From Lycocorax pyrrhopterus obiensis (Eukaryota > Chordata > Aves > Passeriformes > Paradisaeidae), in the NCBI GenBank assembly GCA_014706295.1, contig JACSVZ010000004.1, forward strand, positions 12,065,977 through 12,129,976: a stretch of DNA of 64,000 bases, written 5' to 3'. The notes beneath the pieces were generated by a model. It saw only the letters and a program-made list of their open reading frames with translations. It was not told the DNA's origin and ran no database searches. A program made the position numbers and the translations under genes. Shown piece after piece: positions 1 through 20,389 of the stretch; position 1 is the stretch's first letter; each line of letters begins with the position of its first letter.

Positions 1-3000
1 GGCTTGTGAGGGAGACGCACGGATATGCATCTTCATCTCTTCTGGTGGGGACAATATCCACTCCTCTTATGTGCATTTTGCCTTTTTAATTTAAACAGCA
101 GCTTTTTGTAGAATCACTAATGACTGCATCATATTTTATACCCATGGAGAGTCAGAAATGAATAGAGGAAGCTGGAGACAGAAATGTAAGACAAGAAAAC
201 TTCCCTCTCCTTGCCTCTGAAACCACAGAATTGACAAAACCAGTCTGGCACCACCCAAATATCTGCCAGTCCCTCAGGCAGAATCCCAAGTGTTCTAGGC
301 CTTTGCATCACATTTACGTAGCTGTCACGATCCTGCTGAAAAACAAACATATCATGAGGGAAAAAAGAAAACCTGGTGTAATTTGGACTTCCATATATAA
401 CAAAAGCACAAACCAAAATGAAAACCCAGAAGCATGGTGATGGCTCACTCACAACTCATAGCAGAGATGGTTACGAGCAGCGGATGGGAAGCCAACGCAT
501 CAAACACAGCCTCAAAAGAAGAGCCCAAAAGAACTGTAAAACAGAGAGAAACCCAAAGAAAAACATGATAAAAAAAACAACAAAATGAGAAAAAAATTAA
601 ACAGAAATGAATTAAAAAACATTCAATACTGTATCCCAACAGAAACCTGTGTCTTGTTTAGTTGTTGCCATCTCCCATCACCCTTCCCAGGGCTGTTGGC
701 CCATCCTGTGCTGAGTTTCATTTAGACACGAAAGACACGAAGCGTTGCGTGACACAAATCCGTGCGGTTTGTGAGTGCTCTGTAAGTGGTGAGAGGGGGC
801 CCTCTAGGGAGAACCTTCCCCTGCCTGCATATCACACCTAACAAGTGGAAAAACAAAGCTGAGAGCAGCCATGCAGGCAGCCTTACCACAGGTCAGTTGT
901 ACACTTCTGCTGTGATTTTCCTTCCTACAATTATCTGATGTGTACATCTCCCTTCTTCCCCTAAACAAACTGATCCAATAATCCACAAGGAGATTGATTT
1001 GCTCTCTCATCTCTTGCCCTTTTCATCCAGAGCAAGTTCTAACATCAGCACATAAGATCCTAACAATCAACAGCAATGTCCCCTTTCCTATTTGAATTGT
1101 TATGGTTTCTCACCCAAAATATTTGTGTTTTTTCTGCAACCACCACCTTGCTTTCTCACAACCTCCATACAAACAGTGGCTTGCCAACTTCACAGGTTTC
1201 ACAGCTGCCAACTTCAGGCATATTCCCTTTCCCTGGTGACTGCTGCAGTGCTCCACTGCCTGTGGGGGAATGCGAAATGGTGGTTTGGGAGAGAGCAGGA
1301 TGAAACTCAGTGCTGCTTATAGGTCACATGAGCAGTCATTTAATCTGGGAATGGCAGAGTAGAGAAATCTGAGGGACATCCTCATCAGAGGCAAGAACTA
1401 ATATTATAATATATTATATAACCTTAGAACTCAATTCAGTGACCTGAGGAAAGACCCTGACTGAGAGATACTTATTCCAACAGAAATCAAGTAATCAAAA
1501 GCAATCCACACAAGGGAGTTTCTTATTTGAGTCTCACTGTTCCTCATTCCTAAAAATGTGCAAATCCTAAGAATTCCATAAATTTTGCATGAAAATTAGT
1601 TTTGAGAAAGCTATTTAAGTCTCTTGCTATTCTTTCCAAAACAAAAGACATAAAGCAGTTGAGTTAAAACGCCATCGCTCCTACTTTACTTTAGGAGAGT
1701 TTAAAACTTCCAATGAATTTTAACATCATTAAAGTCCAAGATAATTCTGTCTTTCTAAACAGCATGCACCAACCATTTCATCACATGATTCCTGCACCTG
1801 AACTTGTGCTGAAGATGAGAATGCCTTTCTCACAGTAGAAATAGGGTTAAGAATGAGCTTTTTTTTTAGTCAAAAGCTTATTTCAGTTGTAATCCTATTA
1901 TTCAGTTATCACGATTTTTAACAAGAGGACTTTGGCCTCAGAGCTGCACTTTTTTCTTACATGTGAGGTCCCATAAGGCAACAAGCAGCACAGAATATCC
2001 CCACAGAAAGAATGGGGAGTGCTAAGTAAGAAAGGTAAGTTTTTTATCTGCTGTAACAGAGCAGGGGAACTACTGAAATGGAAATGTTTTGGAGTCGCAT
2101 CTCCTTTGGGATTTAGAGCTCAAAATGCTTTCCGGGAGCCAGATGGAGATGATGATTCTTTTCTATCAAAAGGAAGAAGACAAAAGGCAGTTGTGGCAAT
2201 CACTGACATGCAGCGCACTGAAGTTCAAACCTCCCCACCCTCTGAACAGACATGAAAACCACACCTCCCTCCTTCCAGAGTACACCCTCATCCCTAAGCC
2301 ACAGGGTGCTTTGAAATGCAAGTTTAAGAACACACAGGTTGGAAAGGGTACCTTTTGCACAGAATACGTGAATAATTATTACCAAGAGGGAGGAAGTTTA
2401 TGACCTGGCAGCAAATGCACTTACCTGACTGAAGGGAGATCTGACCTGCAATCCAACTAGAATCCAACATTCACTTGCCTAGGGAGCAAAGCCTCTGTTC
2501 CCTCATGACTGGCCACAGTAAGAGCTTTATATTCCTCCCTCTCTTTTCCAGTGGGAAGAATAATCAGAGCTTCACGTGGAATAGCCACAACCAGAAGGAA
2601 TGACACATTCAGATGTAATGTATACCCCCCTGCAGCTTGGTAGTAAAAGCACTCAGAGATGGAAAATGGGATCACAGTCCCCTGCAGGTATACATAAAAT
2701 TTGAGCCTGCGTTGTCTTTCCTTCTCCCTCACTCCTTTAGCAGCTGCTGTGTAAAATAAAACCAATAACAACCTGATGTAGATGATCTGAGGTCACCCTC
2801 ATTGACCCCGGGCTTCCAGGTGAGGAAAGCAGAGAAACAGCAACATGTAGCAAGATACCAGATTCCCTGCTTGCTAAGAGAGTTTCAAATCCATCACCTA
2901 GTCTGCTTTCCATACATTTAATTTCAAGAGCATTGGATTTCTGCAATTGTGATGTTTTAAACCAGAACATAATCTCCCTTCTCAAGTCCAAATTTGCTAC

Positions 3001-6000
3001 TCCAACAATGAAAGTAACAATGAGAACGTAATTTTCATGATGATTTGTTTTATAACTAACCCATTCCCAGAGAAATTGCATTTCTATTATATATTAAACG
3101 TGCAATATTTTTAAGACCTAGGTCCATTCTTTTTCCTTTTCCTCATCTCTGAACAAACATGAATATGCTGTGTTTTCAGCCTTTCCTGTGATTACCTTTT
3201 TAAAATACAAAAGTTGAGACAAAAATGATGTTCTTTCCCAAGCTAATATAGTAATACAGCTCCACAAATCTGTTATTCTACTCCAAAATGTTAATTCCTT
3301 ATGTAATACTACAGATTTACGAGTATTTCAAGTACAAAGCAAGTATAAGGCTACTGGGCTTCTATGTTTGCATATTTGGGGTATTAGCATGTAGAAGTTC
3401 CTATCCTCTGTGTTATTTTATAGCTCATTTTTCAGTGAGGGGAAAACTACTCAGTAGAAAAACATACCATCACCTCCTCTTCTAATACCTTGCTCACTGC
3501 AGCGAAGTTTATTTTTAACACTATGCCCAGACATTCGGAAAAGAAATATCTTTTTCTCAATTAGCTGACACATTCCTTAAGCCTTCCTCACGCTCTTCCG
3601 CACAGGCTGTGCACTGTCCTGCCCACACCATCATCCCTGTGCCCACTGACTCCCAGAGCCGCCCTCGTGCATGTGCAGTCTCTCCAGCAAGGCACTGCAA
3701 ACTACTGCAGTGCAGTCTGAGCCACAAGGAGATCGAGATCTAATCAATGGGCTGCAGCTGACTAAGCTAAAATAAAACGCTTGCTGAGCAGAACAGTCCA
3801 CTGCCATATCCTGCAATAAGGCTTCAGGAAAACATAGCATCTATTTTCAAATAAATAATTAAGATCAAGCTGCTAAACCCTTGAACACTTTCAATTAATA
3901 TTTGTGGAGCCACAGGGAATATGTTTCTGAAGTCAGGGTGCCACAGAGAGAGGAAAGGCACAATGCTTTCTGTACTGCATGTGATAAAACTGGCAGAGCC
4001 GAGCAACGATCAAGGAGTTCTTGTCCAAAACCTGACCTACATTAGCACAGAAGACCTTCATGACTCACAACATCTCCATTACATAAGCATATGTTGTTCA
4101 TCATCTGCATAACAATGTTTATGTTCATTTCCCCCTTCAAGTTCAAATTTTCTTCTCAGCCTTAGCTCTCCATATCAAACAGATTCTGCTAGTCCAGCTC
4201 TCTGCTGTAAAAATTAATGCAAGATGAAAAATTTGACTAGTGCACATTCTAAAGAAGAAATTCCACATATTCAAAAAACCCAAAATTTTTCAGTTCATTC
4301 CCTCGTTGCTTAAGTTCTGTTGTCTTAAGATGTGCACTGACACTGACTGCTGATACTGCTGCATGGCAAAGGTGGGTTGTACAACCAGGATGTCACAGTG
4401 AATAAAACTGCTCATGTCTCTATCTGAACCATAGCAGAAGGTTGCATCTAGGGGAAATAACAGTTAAATCCCTAAAAAAGATCACTGCATCCTGTAATAT
4501 CAAGTTTGTTATGAAAGGTCTTGGGATTCTCCACAAGATGGACTTTTTGGGTGTGAGGGAATAAGGGAAGGGGAGGAAATTGGGAACAAAAAACTGGACT
4601 TAGCTCTCAGAAGAGTATCCCCGGCAACTGCAAGCACTTATTAATGGGTATTTTACAGACTTTAATAAAATTCCTTTCATTCATCTTCTTGTGCATGTTA
4701 TAATCATAATCTTTTCAATCACTCTTGACAAACACGAGTTTGTCATTACTGTCTTCTGAATACTGCTTAGATCTGCACCACCTTTGAAACTGGATGGGCA
4801 GTATCTTATGCATCATCAGCTGTTATCTCATCTAGATTTGTACAAAGGCACTAAAAAGGTGTTGTAATTTTCCTCATCCTATTCCATATGGACCATAACA
4901 ATTGCATCACTGGCTCTATTAATCTCTGGTAACCTGTCTCCAGTCCCAAAGAAGACGTTCTGAATATCCTACAGGTCGGTCACAGGGAGCTGGGCAGATG
5001 CATTCTGTTTCATCTGGCATGAGCAGTACTCATTTTTAAAAGGCATCATGTTGGTTCACACCCCACACACCAGAAGGAAAATTTGACACTCTCCTAAAGA
5101 ACACAATCAGCAGAAATGTAACTAGCTGGGATAACTACCTTTCTAATTCGGAAAAGTCTACACAGCTTTTCTAAGGAAAACTAGCATATCACCAACAGTG
5201 CTCTCTGCAGCATTTGTGCATAAAGGCAAGGGCAAGCTAGTCCATACAGTACAGATGAGTTTTCAAAAACATCGGCCCCTCAGAAGGTCCACACTACAAG
5301 AAATTGAATTGCAAAATAAGTTTCTCTCTCGTTTGAGTTGTGCCAACTATAGTTGTCCTTTAAAAAGGCAATAAACAAGGAGTTTTGAAATCAGCCAAAT
5401 CCAGAATATGATTTCCTTTATACCAAAGTTTAACTGCAAGGTTCGTTCTCGATGTTTAACAAAAACTTTGGCATGAAAAGCATGAAAATTTCGATTTAAG
5501 TTTTCCCTCTCTTTATGGCATTTATAAGCAGCACAGTAAACTGCTAACTAACAGAGCTGTAGCAGCTGTGACAGCACTTAACAAAGCAAGGGTGTGAGGG
5601 GACCCAGAAACTTTGCTCAGGACAGTGTGGGCCTCACTGGGCCTGCAGTAATGGGGGTGATGGGCCACAGGGCCTGGTTCCCCACATGAACAAGAGATCA
5701 ACAGAATCTTCACAGAGCCTCTGGAAGGGAAAATCAAGAACCCTGCAATGCAAGGAAAAAAGGGACAGCTAGCAGTAACACTCAAAGGAGTAACAGATGG
5801 ATATTCCCAAGAGAAGGGAAAACTGGCAGCAGAAAGGAGGCTCCTGGCCCACATGCAGATCTGCAGGTGCAGAACAGATTAAGTATCCTGGGAAATGGTG
5901 AGGAGGAACAAAACCTTGCCAGGGGAGCTACCTGAGCCTGAATCAAATGCCCATACAGGGAAGCAAAGGTGAGTGATGGTCACTGAAGATTCCTTCCTGC

Positions 6001-7104
6001 AGGAAATAAAAGTCCCCATCTACTTACCTAACTCGACGTCTCAAGAGCTTTGTGGCTTGTTGGGAGCCTGGATATGGGATAACAAGGAAAGATCGCCAAG
6101 TTTGTGGCCCTCTGACTATTAACACTTGCAGCTCATTCATGGGAACACCAAAAGCACCTGGTTTTCAATCAGTGACCTTGAGTATTCTAAGAGTGACTAC
6201 AGACCTCGAGGCATGGGGGTCTGGATGCCCTCCTCCTAAATCCTGCCGGGGAGTGGGAGAAGCTTAGGTAGCAGAAGATACGTTGTGGAAGTCAACACCA
6301 AGCTGTTAAAGACAGGGCTTTGGCTTCTATGACCACAGGTCCCTCTTTGAGGAAAAAGAACTGTTGGTGGAAGAAGGGACCCATTTGACACAGCAGCAAG
6401 AGCATCTTTGCCAAGACTTTGCATCTCATCGTCCTCATCAGTGAGGAAGACTTAAAGCAGGTACAGCGGGACAGGATTACTGTAACCTGAAGAGAAATGG
6501 AAGAACAGAGACTGTGAGGAGGTGCCCCAGGAGAGGATGACAGAAGCTTCCATATCTCTCCTGGGGAAGCAGCACCACCTCAAGTGCCTGTCCAAAACCA
6601 CCAACACATGTGTAACAAACAGCAGCAGTTAGTGCTCCATGTGCCATTGCAAATCTGCAATCTCACTGGGATTATAGAGACTTGGTGGGACTGCTGGCAC
6701 GGCTTGAGCGCTGCAATGAATGGAAAAAGGGACTGGGAAGGCAAGCAGGTGCATTTTCACAGGAGTGGATTGAATGTACAAAGCTTTCCTTGGAGCAGGG
6801 GATGGGACAGTCACCACTGATGGGTAAGTGATCACTACAGGTAGCATAATTAGTTGTAGGCACCTGCTACAGACTGCCTGATCAAGAATTAAAAATAGAT
6901 GAAACATTCTTTACAAAACTGAAGGAAGACTTGCAATTGCAAGCCCTGGGAGGCTTGAATTACTGCTGTATCTACTGCTCCTGCATCTATATATTGCAGA
7001 GACAATATAGCAGGGTAAAGCAATCCAGGAGTTTTTTGGTGAACATTGAGCAGAACCAGAAAAACAAGAAATGGAGGTTTGTAGCCATAACAGAAGGACA
7101 ACAC
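1..7104. other. TTBK1 intron sequence (part)
   Basis: This is AT-rich intron downstream of the DFG exon. Open frames are short, lack splice-border support and resemble no family I know. No CR1 tail or LTR was recognised. The missing TTBK1 activation-segment exon was looked for on the minus strand and not found. Confidence 0.6.
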
Positions 7105-8181
7105 TGAAGAAAAGCAGAGTTTCCTGGGGGACGTGGTAGACAACAAGCTGTCCATGGGCCAGCAGTGCCCTGGGGGACAAGAAGGCCAATGGTACCCTGG
7201 GGTGCATAAAGAAGAGCATAGCCAGCAGGTTGAAGGAGGTGATCCTGCCCCTCTACCCAGCCCTGGTGAGGCACATCTGGAGTGCTGTGTCCAGTTCTGG
7301 GCTCCTCAGGCAAGAGAGACATGGAGCTCCTGGAGAGGGTCCAGCAGAGGGTGACAAATGATGAAGGGACTGGAGCACCTCTCTTCTGTGGAAAGGCTGA
7401 GGGAGCTGGGCCTGTTGAGGCTGGAGAAGAGACACTGAGAGGGAACCTCATCCCTGTCTGGCAGTGTCTGCAGGGAGGGGTCAGAGGATGGACCAGGCTC
7501 TGCTCGGCGGTGCCGGGCAATGGGACAAGAGGCAACGTGTTGGGGTGCACTATGTGGTGGTAGAGAGATAGGCCCTGAGGGCCGGAGAGAGCCTCTTTCC
7601 TGGGCCCAGAGGTGACCCTGGGAGTGCATCCAGGTCACCGGGGATGGGCTGAGAGAGGATTGTGGGTTTGTGGACAGTGTTGGACCTATGAGAAGTGACA
7701 ATTGTAGTTTGTGGCCTTATAGGGTATTGTTTGCCTGTTACCATAATAGGTAACATCTGTGCAATACCCCAGGTGATTGGGGGACACTGTGGTGAACATC
7801 TTTCCTGTTTATATGATGTTATATCCTGTTTGTGTGCTGGTATTTAGGAATATTCACTGCACAATAAACGTCTTTGCACTTTTCCATCTTGTGTGCAAAG
7901 TCCATGCCCTTGCGTGATTACTGCAGCAACAGGCACGAACTGATGAGGCACAGGAAGTTCCACGTGAACATGAGGAAGAGGTTCCTTACTGTGCAGGTGA
8001 CGAAGAACTGGGACAGATTGCCCAGAGAGGCTGTGAAGTCTCTCTCACTGGAGATGTTCAAGAACTATCCGGATGCAATCCTGTGCCATATGCTTTGGGA
8101 TGACCCTGCTTGAGCAGGAAGGTTGGATCAGATGCTCCACTGTGGTCCCTTTCAACTTTACCCACTCTGTGAATCTGTGTG
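7105..8181 (+). mobile_element. CR1 LINE, 5'-truncated, split by a solo LTR
   Basis: The plus strand carries the 3' part of CR1 ORF2 and its tail. Decayed coding text resembling HLECCVQFWAP, ELLERVQQR and (after the LTR) [25 protein letters not shown] is visible in more than one frame. The tail ends with the CR1-type repeat CTCTGTGAATCTGTGTG near 8181. The left end is uncertain, about 7105. The insertion at 7538-7925 interrupts the element exactly at the GCAAC of an otherwise continuous CR1 sentence. It is inactive. Confidence 0.85.
7538..7925 (+). mobile_element. Solo LTR (388 bp) inserted in CR1
   Basis: The element begins TGTTGGGG and ends TACTGCA, the TG...CA borders of a retroviral LTR. 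It is flanked by GCAACG (7532-7537) and GCAACA (7926-7931), a target duplication of five identical bases or six with one change. A poly(A) signal AATAAA at 7863-7868 sets the plus orientation. There is no internal retroviral sequence, so it arose by LTR-LTR recombination. Confidence 0.85.
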
Positions 8182-16664
<8,483 letters not shown>

Positions 16665-17800
16665 TTATGATGTTTAGAAAAACGGTTTCTGATTCAGGGC
16701 TGATACCTATAAAGTGGTATCAGGTAAGGAGTTTTGCATTACAAATTGAGCTCAGCTCATTACACCAACTTTATTCAAGTTGACTTGTACACACCACCAC
16801 CACACTTACCTACTAGCACTGCTTATCCTGAAAGAGCTAATCTAATGCTACCTCGACATGAACAAACCCTGATTTTAATAGTCAGAGACACCTGGAAAAA
16901 AAAGATGCTTATGGAAATACTCCACTGAAACATTAAAGCAATTTTATAACAACAGAAGGAAAAAAAACAGGGGCCATTCTGTGTCAAGTTCTGGCATGAT
17001 GTTAGTACAAACTACACCTATTCAGGCAAAATCAAACTAACTCAGCCACTCCACAGTACTCAGCTGGTCCTCAGAGGGGGAGCGGAGGTTGTGGTTTCAG
17101 ACCCTGACCTGTAATGGATTTGTGATGGTTTGCTCTCTGGATTCTCGGAAGGGGAAGGATGAGGCATGAGTTCCCCTAATAGCAGACAGCTGATAACAGA
17201 GTAAAGGTTGATGCACACCACAATGGTGAATTCTTGGTTCCTGGTGGGGTTCTAAGCAGGGAAGGGGGTGAGTATCATTGCATAACTTTGCCCTATGTTT
17301 CTTTGTAGCACTTGAGCAATGATGATTTGAATTAGTTTTTAAACCAAAGCTTATTGTTTGTTAATTCCCAGTTTTAAAGAAAAAAAAGGAAGAACATGAA
17401 CACATTTAGTATTGAGTAACTCCACTGCCTGTAGCACCCTCAGGGCCCTGCTATTGCTGTCACTGTGTGCACCACAGGCCTGGGGCATCAGGAACTGCTG
17501 GGGACAGCAAGACATGACAGAATAGGGACGTGGAGGGCAGCAGGAGACAAAGGAACAGCTTTCTCACTGGAGAACCACAGCTTTGACCAGAGCAGTACAC
17601 ACAGCTGTGGAATATGAAGCTCCATCCCAGGACCCTGAGTAAGAGCATCAAGAGCCTGCCCTTCAGGTAACAGCAGCATCCCATGCCAGAACAACCACAC
17701 TCTCTCTCCTACCACAAGGAGATAAAAGAGCTGCTGGCAACCAGAACTGGAGGGATAGAGACCCTGACTACTCCTTAATCCCTTTGGAAGAACAAGTTTA

Positions 17801-17824
17801 AAACAAACAAACAAACAAACAAAC
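17801..17824. repeat. (AAAC)n microsatellite
   Basis: Six perfect copies of the tetranucleotide AAAC are seen, inside the large TTBK1 intron. Confidence 0.9.
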
Positions 17825-18023
17825 CCCAGTTCTAGTATCCACCTATATCTGGTTAGACGAATAAGAAGGTTATGTATCTGCAGATCCTTCATGTCTCGGG
17901 CATGGACATTATCCAGTCTCAGGACTGAATGTGCAAGACAGTGCCGAAACCATCAAGGAATGTCACAAGCCACCATATTTCAGGAAAAGATACTCAGAGA
18001 TTAGGAAAGTATTCTCTTCAGTA

Positions 18024-19975
18024 TATCACAGAATCTTCTGAGTTGGAAGGGACCCACAAGGATCATCGAGTCCAACTCCTGGCCCTGCACAGGACCATCC
18101 TCAAGAGTCACACCATGTGCCTGAGAGCATTGTACAAACACTTCGTGGACTCTCTCAGGCTTGGTGCTGTGACCACTGCCCTGGAGAGCCTGTTCCAGTG
18201 CCAAAACACTCTCTAGGTGAAGAACCTTTTCCTAATATCCAACCTCAGCCTCCCCTGACACAACTCTAGGCCATTCCCTTGGGTCCTGCCACTGGTCACC
18301 AAAGAGTAGAGATCAGTGCCTGCCCCTCATCTTCCCCTCACAAGGAAGTTGTAACTGCAATGAGGTCTCCCCTCGGTCTCCTCCAGGCTGAACAGACCAA
18401 GTGACCTCAGTGCTCCTCACATGGCTTCCCCTCAAGGCCCTTCACCGTGTTCATTGCCTTCCTTTGGACGCTCCCTAACAGGTTTATATCTTTTTTCTAT
18501 TACAGTGCCCAAAGCTGCCCCCAGCACTCGAGGTGAGGCCGCCCCAGGGCAGAGCAGAGCGGGACAATCCCCTCCCTTGCCCGGCTGGCAATGCTGTGCC
18601 TGATGCCCCCCACGACACGGGTGGCCCTCCTGGCTGCCAGGGCACTGTTGACTCACATTCAACTTGCCATCGACCAGGACCCCTCAGGTCCCTTTCCACG
18701 GCACTGTTCTCCAGCTTCTCATTCCCCAGTCTCTACATCCAAGGTTGCACCATCCCAGGTGCAGAATCCGGCACTTCCCCTTGTTGAACTTCCTATGGTT
18801 GGTGATTGCCCAGTCCTCTCATTTGTCCAGGTCTTTCTGCAGGGCCTCCCTGCCCTTGAGGGAACCAACAGCTCCTCCCAGTTTTGTATCATTTGTGAAC
18901 TTGCTTAGTATCCCCTCCAGTCCTGTGTCCAGGTCAGTGATGAAGATATTGAAGAGCATAGGGCCGAGGATGGAGCCCTGTGGAATCCCACCAGTGACAG
19001 GTCCCCAGTCTGATGTCCCCCCATTCACTGTAGCCCTTTGTGCCCCACCCATGAGCCAGTTGCTCACCCATCACGGGATGTGTTTATCCAGCTGGGGGAC
19101 AGACATTTTGTCCAGGGGATACTATGAGAGACAGTATCAAAAGCTTTACTGAAATCCAAAAATATTACACCAACTATCTTCCCTTGATCAACTGGGTGGG
19201 TTACCCTGTCATAAAGGAAATCAGGTTTGATATGCAGGACTTGCCTCTCACGAAGCCATGCCGGCTGTGACCAATGACTGAGCTGTCTTCCAGGTGTTTT
19301 TCAATACCTCCCAGAATCATCTCCTCCATAACTTTACCAGGCACTAAAGTGAGACTGACATGCCTGTAGTTTCTGGGGTCTTCCTTCTTTCCATTCTTGA
19401 AAATCAGGACAACGTTCACCAGCTTCCAATCAGCTGGGACCTCTCTGGATTCCCAAGACTATTCAAAAATCATTGAGGGAGGTTTTGCAATGACATCAGC
19501 CAGCTCTGAGGATTCTTGGATGAATTCCATTAGGCCCCATAGATTTGTAGGGATCCAGTTGGAGCAGCAGATCCTGCACAATTTCAGAGTTGACTGGGAA
19601 TTGATCATTTTCATAGTCATGGTCCTCCAAGCTCAGGGCACTGAGACCCACTTGGTCCATCAGCCATGTTGAAGACAGAGGCAAAGAATGCATTAAGCAC
19701 CTCTGCCTTGTCCCTGTTTGTGAGGTGACTCTCCCCATCCTGTAATGGGCTGATGTTACTTTTACACTGCCTATAGCCATTAATATATTTGAAAAAACTT
19801 TTTTTCATTGTCCCCCGCAATTTTGGCCAGCTTCAACTCCAGCTGAGCTTTGGCTGCCATTTTCTCCCTACAGTGGCAAGCAGCATCTCTGTATTTTTCC
19901 CATGTCACCTGACCTTGCTCCCACTGGGCACACACTCTTCCTTGCTCCTGTTTCTCACATACCATGGCCTGTGTG
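18024..19975 (-). mobile_element. CR1 LINE, about 2 kb, decayed reverse transcriptase
   Basis: The element is in minus orientation: its 3' tail (ATCACAGAATC..., then GTTGGAAGGGACC read on plus) is at 18024 and its coding part extends to about 19,975. Conserved CR1 pieces are seen on the minus strand: WEQGQVTWEKYRDA and AKAQLELKLAKI (19965-19800), LLLQLDPYKSMGPNGIHPR (about 19550), FKNGKKEDPRNYRHVSLT (19400) and [21 protein letters not shown] (about 18970). The catalytic F/YxDD box reads FTND, so the first aspartate is lost. Pieces lie in different frames with stops. The left (5') border is approximate. Confidence 0.92.
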
Positions 19976-20020
19976 TGCCTACAGATACTGGGTGCTACTG
20001 GTTTTCTACTGTTGACAAGC

Positions 20021-20389
20021 TCATTGCAAAATCAGTGTGGATTCTGACAGACAGGTTTTTGGCTTTCTGAGGAAACCTCTTGAGATACTGTGTGGACATA
20101 GAACAGGTCCTGGTGTGGGTATTACCAAGAACAAACCACCAGAAAGCCTCAGCTGTCCCACCCACCTTCCTGCCACATGTCCCAACAGGGATGGCTGTGC
20201 TGCTTGCCACTGTGAAGGGACCCTCAGAGCCAGAGTTGTGGCTACATAGTCAACATATCTGGACAACCTCAGAAAGAACCAGTTCTGCTTCTTCAGGAGC
20301 TCATGATACTCCTGTGCTTCAGCAAACTGGCCACCTACACAGGTCGCAGAGAAGATGGACAGGAGCAAGCCCACACTCATCCCAGCCAT
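20021..20389 (-). other. Unidentified 122-codon open frame beside CR1
   Basis: Starting at 20389 the minus strand is open for 122 codons. The first 20 residues (MAGMSVGLLLSIFSATCVGG) look like a signal peptide. Next come a polar stretch, EAQEYHELLKKQNWFFLRL, and a Leu/Pro-rich remainder. It abuts the 5' side of the CR1 copy, so it may be more CR1 or another repeat in a chance frame. I recognise no family. No promoter or splice support is visible. It is listed as an observation, not as a gene. Confidence 0.2.

Noticed and set aside
6987..7701. Minus-strand frames of 131 and 187 codons
   Set aside because: Antisense of the CR1 and LTR sequence; not an independent gene.
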